Shown: positions 58,801 through 64,000 of the stretch, in pieces
How positions within the stretch are numbered: position 1 is the first letter of the stretch
Layout of the letters: the number at the start of each line of letters is the position of its first letter
DNA from: Hydractinia symbiolongicarpus
Lineage: Eukaryota > Cnidaria > Hydrozoa > Anthoathecata > Hydractiniidae
Reading direction: 5' to 3'
Assembly: GCF_029227915.1 (NCBI RefSeq)
Contig: NC_079876.1
Span: 15,562,001 to 15,626,000 of the forward strand
DNA: 64,000 nt
The notes under the pieces: generated by a model
Database searches by the model: none
Told to the model about the DNA's origin: nothing
Seen by the model: only the letters and a program-made list of their open reading frames with translations
Translations under genes and position numbers: made by a program

Positions 58801-60073
58801 GCATGAAGATGTGAATGAATGTTAAGAAGGTAGGGTTAAAAATTAGTCCTGTACAAACCTCCATTACATCCCATAATTTCTAATCTTCCACCACATCCCT
58901 GATCCTCCACAATACCATTTTTTTTAACTTTATTATTACAATTCATTTCATGCAATCTAATGCAGTTTGCTTTTAACATAGTTGGAAGAATAGCTACTTG
59001 TGTTTTGTATCTGTTGCTGCTCCCTGTGAATACCTGGAGAAACATTAAAACTACACCAAGTAAACTCTTTAAAGCAAATATACACTTGTGCAAAAAATAA
59101 CTTTAAGCACTTTTAAAATATATTATAAAATCAGAATACTTTACTTACATGTTTAACATTATTTATTTTGTAACCATATATGACAGAATCATGTTTATAT
59201 CCATATTTTAATTTGAAGGTTTCAATTCTATCATTCCATGCATAACCAATACCTTGCAGAGCAATTCCAAAAATGTATTTTGTTTCATTAAAGCACACTT
59301 GAAGCCAAATGTTTGAATCACCTGCAAAAAATATTCGACTACATGAAATGTTAAAAACAAAAATTTTAAAATTAACAAAAATGTTTTCGGCTATGCCAGC
59401 TATTATTTTTTACAAACAATAAGTAAGAAGTAATGCAATAACATTTTGTCTGTTAAAATACATTTGAAACGCAAAACTGTTGTTCACCAAGATCTGGAAA
59501 CTGACCATAGAAATATAAAATCAACAACAAAATGTACAAAGAAAGTATGTTAAAAAAACAACACAGAAAGGCTTACGAATATGAAGTGACTTTAAAAGTA
59601 CAAGAAGTAATTAGGTTTTTTAACATACCAAATTTTCTTGCCCAGGCATTTTTAAGACTATGCAATCGAGCTTTATCCGGCAAATTATTATTTGAATAGG
59701 AACTAGAAGCAGATAAAGTTATTCCTGGTTTTCTCCTTTCAAGTCCAAGTTTATTCATGCAACCTAAACACAATAGGAACTAAAGTTCTGTTCAAATTGA
59801 TCATCACTACTTTTTGTAATAACTGGATAGTTGGTGAGGAGGCTTTATATATTAACAAAACTATGTGAAACTTTACATATCCACAACCCATACAATTACC
59901 AAAAATGCATAATTATATTTAATCAGAAACAACTAACTTGTTAAACAACCAGTAAAACCAATTTTCATACATCCTCCACCTTGTTGAGGGATGATATCAA
60001 TAATACTGCATATTAATAGAATGTCAAACCAATGTGTTATTATGGAATTATTTGCTCTGTTCGTAATAAATGT
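46499..60073 (-). CDS. Gene A: paralogous receptor, 3' part (5' end beyond window)
   Basis: Twenty-one exons are visible: end of an F5/8C, one full F5/8C, Ig, two FN3, two membrane-proximal FN3-like domains, Ig, SEA-like, EGF, TM and tail. Exons: 59938-60073, 59629-59763, 59149-59321, 58859-59033, 58199-58546, 57624-57730, 54749-54938, 53931-54041, 53312-53500, 53085-53178, 52022-52235, 50681-50720, 50361-50451, 50016-50280, 49871-49922, 49383-49700, 49081-49199, 48928-48992, 47849-48018, 47525-47662, 46499-46839. Order, lengths and phases copy the 3' half of gene B. The sum (3,471 nt) is in frame only if the second FN3 uses a GT donor 4 nt beyond the GC donor used by the first. Upstream intron sequence matches gene B, so more F5/8C exons should lie to the right, beyond the LTR retrotransposon. 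One GC donor follows the EGF exon. Confidence 0.8.
47525..47662 (-). CDS. Gene A EGF domain, GC donor
   Basis: DFNECESSAIKYCDDNAVC start and YACACSKDYQGNGFSC. 138 nt if the donor is AAG|GCATGG, which matches the gene B exon length (donor AAG|GTAAAG there). If that GC site is not used, the transcript would read through into the intron. Confidence 0.78.
47849..49199 (-). CDS. Gene A SEA-like region (exons 49081-49199, 48928-48992, 47849-48018)
   Basis: AQCNVRIKCNYRNVYFNS, VKILFYELSASGSNI and TENSIEFVITLQHN. Same exon lengths (119, 65, 170 nt) as gene B. The intron between the last two exons is ~910 bp against ~140 bp in gene B, because of SINE-like insertions. Confidence 0.58.
48270..48345 (+). 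repeat. tRNA-like SINE head 1
   Basis: A-box-like TTAGCGAAGTGGT at 48281-48293 and B-box-like GATCGAAAC at 48325-48333, ~35 nt apart, as in a tRNA-derived Pol III promoter. It lies in the enlarged gene A intron 48019-48927. It cannot fold to a proper tRNA and so is not a tRNA gene. Confidence 0.55.
48790..48880 (-). repeat. tRNA-like SINE head 2 (opposite strand)
   Basis: On the minus strand: A-box-like GAGCTAAGGTGTCTGAC, then B-box-like TTTGAACCCC (plus-strand complement at 48797-48808). Length between boxes resembles Leu/Ser tRNAs with a long variable arm. Sits in the same intron as head 1, facing it. Confidence 0.5.
49383..49700 (-). CDS. Gene A membrane-side Ig
   Basis: 318-nt phase 1-1 exon with DTISCLKNNSVVALGTNK and LEDSGTYNCKVLAK (D-x-G-x-Y-x-C). 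Aligns with 9905-10222 of gene B without length change. Confidence 0.82.
49871..50451 (-). CDS. Gene A membrane-proximal FN3-like domain 2 (exons 50361-50451, 50016-50280, 49871-49922)
   Basis: ARNDLRAIGKATMV, YYQIIVAEDS, PYITSEFSAAMF and KLKPGTTYSIYLKSLYNE, then the short exon TIFFSSPWSYFITLPQV. Equivalent to 12100-12193, 11582-11864 and 10454-10505 in gene B. Confidence 0.72.
50681..53178 (-). CDS. Gene A membrane-proximal FN3-like domain 1 (exons 53085-53178, 52022-52235, 50681-50720)
   Basis: PHGPPITVKKLGMQKTVL, SFYQLTIKKDRKIHC, LFCWRAVLNET, and the 40-nt exon GVLLYSINKGVLL. Same exon plan as 13767-13860, 13237-13435 and 12454-12496 in gene B. A repeat copy sits ~25 bp beyond the donor of the middle exon. 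Confidence 0.68.
51423..51994 (-). repeat. Interspersed repeat family, copy 3 (inverted)
   Basis: Matches copy 1 over nearly its whole length in reverse, including TTTCTGACGTTACGGC and the GTGGATTTTTACACAAGCC end, but lacks the ACAG tract. It ends ~25 bp from the donor of the exon 52022-52235 of gene A. Confidence 0.65.
53312..54041 (-). CDS. Gene A FN3-b (exons 53931-54041, 53312-53500)
   Basis: A duplicate of FN3-a: SQPRELKAIVMSPSHVKLVW and DVQNLYPGTTYFFNV. The second exon has 189 nt, one fewer than FN3-a, by a 1-nt deletion before DVQNLYPG. The frame is open if the GT of GCAAGT serves as donor (exon edge 53931). With the GC donor (edge 53935) it is shifted. Confidence 0.7.
54749..57730 (-). 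CDS. Gene A FN3-a (exons 57624-57730, 54749-54938)
   Basis: APSQPRELKAIVMSPSHVKL start, KHYL end; second exon VTLNGFKPYNLSF and DVQNLYPGTTYFF. The frame requires the donor CTG|GCAAGT (a GC donor). Using the GT four bases on would give an immediate stop in the second exon. Confidence 0.78.
54939..57623. other. Gene A 2.7-kb intron inside FN3-a
   Basis: Much longer than the matching gene B intron (14671-14745, 75 bp). The segment ~55600-56640 is less AT-rich than its surroundings and looks inserted, but its frames match nothing I recognise. Confidence 0.5.
58199..58546 (-). CDS. Gene A Ig domain
   Basis: 348-nt phase 1-1 exon with NSLQCAAFGTHPKIQWS and CTKKYMCAYQY. It ends KKSSFVLSKIYEG like the gene C Ig, unlike Ig-1 and Ig-2 of gene B. 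Confidence 0.82.
58859..59763 (-). CDS. Gene A F5/8C-3 (exons 59629-59763, 59149-59321, 58859-59033)
   Basis: CMNKLGLERRKPGITLSAS start, CFNETKYIFGIALQGIGY core, closing exon VFTGSSNRYKTQ to GGRLEIMGCNG. Nearest to F5/8C-6 of gene B. Confidence 0.82.
59938..60073 (-). CDS. Gene A F5/8C-2, closing exon (domain partial)
   Basis: TFITNRANNSIITHWFDI start and GGCMKIGFTGCLT end. Same 136 nt and phases as 42811-42946 and 28487-28622. The first exon of the domain is not seen to the right within the window. Confidence 0.78.
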
Positions 60074-60109
60074 CTAAAAACAATATGTTAATTATTATCA
60101 TTCTATTTT

Positions 60110-60524
60110 ATACTTAAAATTAAAATATTTTTACTTAGTAACTAGACAACAGCTAAACCCAACCCACAAGGCCGAAGCCACTACTAGGCTGGAGGCTATG
60201 GGAAGAAAATACAGAGTTACAGAGACAGAGAAAGGCCTGGAGATAAAGTCCAAAGGAAAAAACAACTACGTGGTAGAGTTCCACAGATAAGCCGTGCAAG
60301 AAAAAAAGGTTGATGAGCAAAAATTTGTATAAAACCTAGGAACCTGAACCATCAAAGAATAACAGTTGGATAAGAGCTGAGTATTCCGTTAGAAAAACTA
60401 AGAGAAGTTGTCAGTCTATGCAAGTCATCCGAACAGTGTCCATGTATGTACTATAAAAGAGCCATAAAGAAGCAACAATTGACACAGATGAGGCCACAGT
60501 ATCACCAAATATTTTCTTTAAATG
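60110..60524. repeat. Unidentified insertion, less AT-rich
   Basis: Purine-rich plus strand with broken frames (for example KAEATTRLEAMGRKYRVTET), bounded by gene A intron on the left and the antisense LTR relic on the right. Probably part of a mobile element. Family unknown. Confidence 0.35.
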
Positions 60525-60730
60525 GTGGTGGTGGGGGTACTCAACTTTTCGACATTTCGCTATGATCCTTCGCAATTTTTTTCCTCTGCTACCATTTGTT
60601 AAACTCGCAAATTACTACTAAACTAACCTGTAGGTTATCTTTACAGTTCTCCGTATAACGCAACACCAAATAAATCCAATTGATCAATACAGAGCATAAT
60701 GGAACACCACTATATTAAACACAAAGGCTT
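60525..60730 (-). mobile_element. Antisense relic of the same LTR retrotransposon family
   Basis: The minus strand reads the end of the LTR (GTGGTGTTCC, GTTGCGTTATAC, AGATAACCTACAGGTTAG), a primer-binding site at 60583-60594 identical to that of the 61438 element, then an ATG and a broken gag start with the PPPP-type N terminus. It shows an older, truncated insertion in opposite orientation. Confidence 0.7.
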
Positions 60731-61437
60731 GCCCAATTCTAAGAAATGAGAAACAATGCCAAAAAAAAGGTTTTCTGGCTGAGCAATATCACTTCGTCTC
60801 ACATGGAAATCAATGTTCTCTTTCTTATTATTACCGGAAAAAAGAACCAAAATACATAAAAAAGATAAAATAAAATAGAGAAAAAGACTTTGTGATAAAA
60901 TATGCGTTCATAAACTTATTCTATTTATTCAGATTGCTCGCCCAGTTTAAATTATTGTAACTTTGAAGGAGCAATTTATTGCTTGGGTGTTATTTTCTCA
61001 TTGATAGGCCTGTGCATGCTCAAAAAAGAAAATAGCTCTAAAAAATTCTTGTGTTTCTGGTTAAACCTTTTTTGCAGATTTTATGTTGCACACCATCAAC
61101 AGGACTTTTAGTATGACTGTTAGTGAGCAACAAGACATGATGATCTTCTGTTGCTCATTAAAAAATTATATTTGCAAAATAATAATTTTTTAAGATAAGT
61201 TTATGACCATAATTTTTCTACAAGCTAAATTCTGTTTATCATATGTAAGCCATTAGGGTAAATAAAATTTTAGAACTACAAAGTTTAAATGAAGCAAAAC
61301 ACTGTAAACAGTATAAATATAGCTTGCAGCTCAAAGATGTATTAATAGTATCATTTAGAGACTTTTGCCGTCATATCTGTTGATCTTCTATCTAGGCGAT
61401 TACTAATAAGAATCACTTGGTGGTGGGGCTTTAATTG

Positions 61438-61599
61438 TGTTGAACCAGTATCATTGGTAATAAGTTGTGTTTAGTTAAAGTGGTGTTCCGTAGTGTTGAG
61501 TTGAATCAATCACACTAATTTAGCGTTGCGTTATACACAGAAAGAACTAGTGCGAAGATAACCTACAGGTTAGTCTTATATATATATTCCTATTTAACA
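61438..61599 (+). repeat. 5' LTR
   Basis: Starts TGTTGAACC, ends TTTAACA next to the primer-binding site, ~162 bp. The start is set by the TG consensus. The 3' copy needed to confirm it is outside the window. Confidence 0.6.
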
Positions 61600-61600
61600 A

Positions 61601-61612
61601 TGGTAGCAGAGG
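61601..61612 (+). promoter_or_regulatory. Primer-binding site, initiator tRNA-Met
   Basis: TGGTAGCAGAGG is the exact complement of the 3' end (with CCA) of animal initiator tRNA-Met, the usual primer of Ty1/copia elements. The same 12-mer occurs on the other strand at 60583-60594. Confidence 0.8.
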
Positions 61613-61624
61613 AATAAAAGTGAA

Positions 61625-62460
61625 ATGTCAAAAATTTGGGTCCTCCCACCATCATTAGACAAAAAGACGAGCTACAAAGATTGGAAAAAAGAAGTGCAAA
61701 TATGGCAAGCACTGACAGAATTAAAGGCAGAAAAACAAGGGCCAGCTGTATTCATGGGCTTAAAAGGGAAGGTAAAGAATCAGTTCTACAATTAGACATT
61801 GAATAGCTAAGTGCAGCAACTGGAGTAAAAGCAATTACTGACACATAGGACAAAACATATTTAAAAGACGAGAATCAAACTGCTTACATAGCTTATGAAA
61901 ACTTTGAAAGATTTTAGCGACCATCTGAGATGAGTATGAATCAGTATCTTATAGAGTTTGAACGGTTATACAAGATCCAAGAACATCATATGGTACTTCC
62001 TGATGGATTGTTGGCATATAGAGTTCTACAAAGTGCCAAACTTTCACCAGAGCAGCAACAGTTAGCAAGAGCAACTTTAAATCAATTACGGTATGATGCA
62101 ATGGTTTGGCAGTTAAAGAAAATAATTAGGGATACTGTGGCCTCATTAGGAACAAATACTGAAGTAAAGATAGAACCAGTTCTTCAGGTAAGTGCAGATA
62201 CAATTGAGCAAAATTACTTCACTCAAAGAGGGGGATATCAACGCTCAAGAGAAGAGGAAGACCTGCAGGTGCTTCAAATCAGAGATATGCAGGAAGAAAA
62301 AACAGACCCAACAATAGAAGAATGAATGCACCCAATCAATCTGGAAGTCCATGAAGATGCAATATTTGCCAATCTATATATCACTGGGCTCTTATGAGAA
62401 CCAGGAACCTGAGGATGTTAGAAAAGATTACAGTCATTCTAAGGTTACGTAAAATTACGC
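61625..62460 (+). pseudogene. Retrotransposon gag relic
   Basis: Starts MSKIWVLPPSLDKKTSYKDW, typical of copia-like gag, then a frameshift and stops near 61780-61910. It is open again at 61930-62325 with MSMNQYLIEFERLYKI and LSPEQQQLARATLNQLRYDA. A degenerate zinc knuckle (CNICQSIYHW) follows near 62355. Confidence 0.75.
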
Positions 62461-62489
62461 AAAAATAAGAGAAGATGAAATGCAATCTC

Positions 62490-62780
62490 TGGTCGGTGAA
62501 ACCCTGTCATATGCAGTTTTAGACTGTGGTTGCACAAAGACCGTTTGTGGTCATACTTAGTATCAATGTTTTATCGATAATCTTGAAAATGATAGATTGC
62601 CCAAAGAGCATCCCAGCCAAATAAGATTTAAATTTGGAGATAGTGAAGCAATTTGTTCTATGGAAAGAGTGTTCTTACCTGTAATTATTAGCTCGAGACA
62701 GAAATTGTCCCAAATGAAATTCCTTTGTTAATGAGGCAAGCTTCCATGAAAAGCAGAGGTAGTTTTAGATTTTAGCAATG
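62490..62780 (+). pseudogene. Retrotransposon aspartic protease relic
   Basis: YAVLDCGCTKTVCG is the protease active-site region with the aspartate in the D-x-G position. IRFKFGDSEAIC follows. Stops at several positions. Confidence 0.65.
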
Positions 62781-62791
62781 ATTCGGTTACA

Positions 62792-63972
62792 ATGTTTGGA
62801 GAATACCATCCTTTAAAATTTAACACTACAGGTCACTATTTCATACCTTTAAACAACAACATAATAGAGATGGATAGAAATAGACATGACCACTTGTTAC
62901 CCCAGGTTGCCTTTGTTTGGGCAAGTACAAAATCAAGAAAAAGTAAGATTTTCAAACTTCATCGTCAATTTTGCCATCCAAGTGCTGAAAAATTAAAATC
63001 TCTCATCAGAGCATCTAATTCCTTCTTACCGAAGTGAAGTTATGAAAGTCATCGATGAAGTCTCAAATTCTTGTGAAATGTGCATCAAATACAGAAAACC
63101 AAGACTGCGCCTATTGTTGGCTTACCAATGTCATCAGAATTTAACCAGTGTGTGGCTCTAGATCTTGTGCAACTTTCGCAATCATTATGGTTTATCCATA
63201 TCACAGGTGTTTTTACCAGATTTTCATCAGCAAAATTGACGGAAGACAAAGATGTAATAACAGATATTATTTTTGAAATTTGGTTAGCCCGATTTGGTCA
63301 ACTAAGGAAGTTTCTAGGTGATAATGGTGGAGAATTTGTTAACAAAGTGTATGAAAAATTTGGTGAGCAGCTTAACATGGAGTTTTCAACAGATGCAGCT
63401 GAAAGTCCTTGGTCAAATGGACTATGTGAACGACACAATGGTATGATTAAGGAAATGTGAAAAAAATTATTGAAGACACAAAATGTGCCCACAATCGCGC
63501 ACTATTCTAAGCTATAACTGCAAAGAATTCTTTATCAAACAACAAGGGATTCTCACCAAATCAACTTGTTTATGGTAAAAATCACAACTATCCCGGCATC
63601 CTCACTGATCATTTGCTAGCTATGAATGACACAGTTTCAAGGAAAACCGTGGCCCATAACCTTGCTGTAATGCATGCATCACGAAGAGCCTTTATAGCAG
63701 CAGAGTCTTCTGAGCGTATACGAAGAGCATTGAGGCATAATATTCAGTGTTACAATGATGAGCGATATATCAATGGAGATAGAGTTTTCTATAAGAGAAA
63801 AGACAGTGAAAAATGGCATGGACCAGGCACTGTAATTGCACAGGAGAATAAGCAAGTCCTTGTAAAACACGGTGGAAGTTATGTTGCAGTACACATGTGT
63901 CGCTTGCAGAAGTTGGACCACGTTTTGCATTCACAAAAACCTTTACAAGACACGGAAGGAGTACTGAAGTGA
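62792..63972 (+). pseudogene. Retrotransposon integrase relic
   Basis: Zinc-binding part with LHRQFCHPSAEKL and CEMC (~62960-63090); then, after a frameshift, the catalytic core: ALDLVQL (first D), FLGDNGGEF (second D) and WSNGLCERHNG (E), with 35 residues between the last two, a DD35E triad. The C-terminal part 63613-63972 has DRVFYKRKDSEKWHGPG and KHGGSYVAVHMCRLQK. Stops near 63040 and 63458 break it. Confidence 0.8.
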
Positions 63973-64000
63973 CAACTACACAAGTGAACAATTGCATTCC

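Larger units (their letters stand above)
61438..64000 (+). mobile_element. Ty1/copia-order LTR retrotransposon, decayed, cut by window edge
   Basis: LTR, primer-binding site, gag, protease, integrase in that order, with no reverse transcriptase between protease and integrase. That order is typical of Ty1/copia. Reverse transcriptase and 3' LTR would lie past the right edge. Several stops and frameshifts in gag, protease and integrase show it is inactive. It lies in what should be an intron of gene A. Confidence 0.75.

Noticed and set aside
63613-63972. Host protein of 119 codons
   Set aside because: It is the C-terminal region of the retrotransposon integrase, in line with the catalytic core just upstream.

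Overview
The window is AT-rich eukaryotic DNA (roughly 70% A+T by eye), dense in introns and broken transposons. Domain content (many discoidin/F5-8C, Ig and FN3 domains plus ITAM/ITIM-like tails) and transposon types suggest a cnidarian, more likely a hydrozoan. That taxonomic call is an inference at about 0.5 confidence. I see no rRNA or tRNA genes, CRISPR arrays or prokaryotic operons.

All recognisable host genes lie on the minus strand as three head-to-tail paralogues of one single-pass receptor family. Gene A (right; 46499-60073, 5' end outside the window) and gene C (left; 690-6724, 3' end outside) are partial. Gene B (7233-45957) is complete. I could place 48 coding exons for B with AC/CT-flanked borders on the plus strand and matching phases. 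They sum to 8,655 nt, i.e. 2,884 codons plus stop. Its order is signal peptide, then three [FN3 - 3 x F5/8C - Ig] modules, three FN3 domains, two membrane-proximal FN3-like domains resembling those of receptor tyrosine phosphatases, Ig, a SEA-like region, EGF, a TM helix, and an ~80-residue tail. The tail has seven tyrosines, an ITAM-spaced YxxL pair and an ITIM. Only ~0.5 kb separates each stop from the next start.

The paralogues are at different stages of change. Gene C has lost the exons between the first half of its first F5/8C domain and the last exon of its third, which leaves one hybrid domain in frame. It also carries an FN3 exon with a stop codon. Gene A has a duplicated FN3 whose second copy has a 1-nt deletion, which a donor site 4 nt downstream would exactly compensate.

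Introns and flanks hold decayed mobile elements: a Helitron helicase relic (~24.3-25.4 kb), a Penelope-type GIY-YIG relic (~26.4-26.6 kb), a 302-bp foldback element (32064-32365), a non-LTR reverse-transcriptase relic (~32.5-33.6 kb), a 606-bp TIR element (41280-41885), two tRNA-like SINE heads (~48.3 and ~48.8 kb), a ~580-bp repeat family (4551, 33782, 51423), an antisense LTR relic (~60.6 kb), and a Ty1/copia-order LTR retrotransposon from 61438 to the right edge.

The likely role is cell-surface recognition with phosphotyrosine signalling, by analogy with the Hydractinia Alr allorecognition receptors. No ligand or function can be read from the sequence alone.
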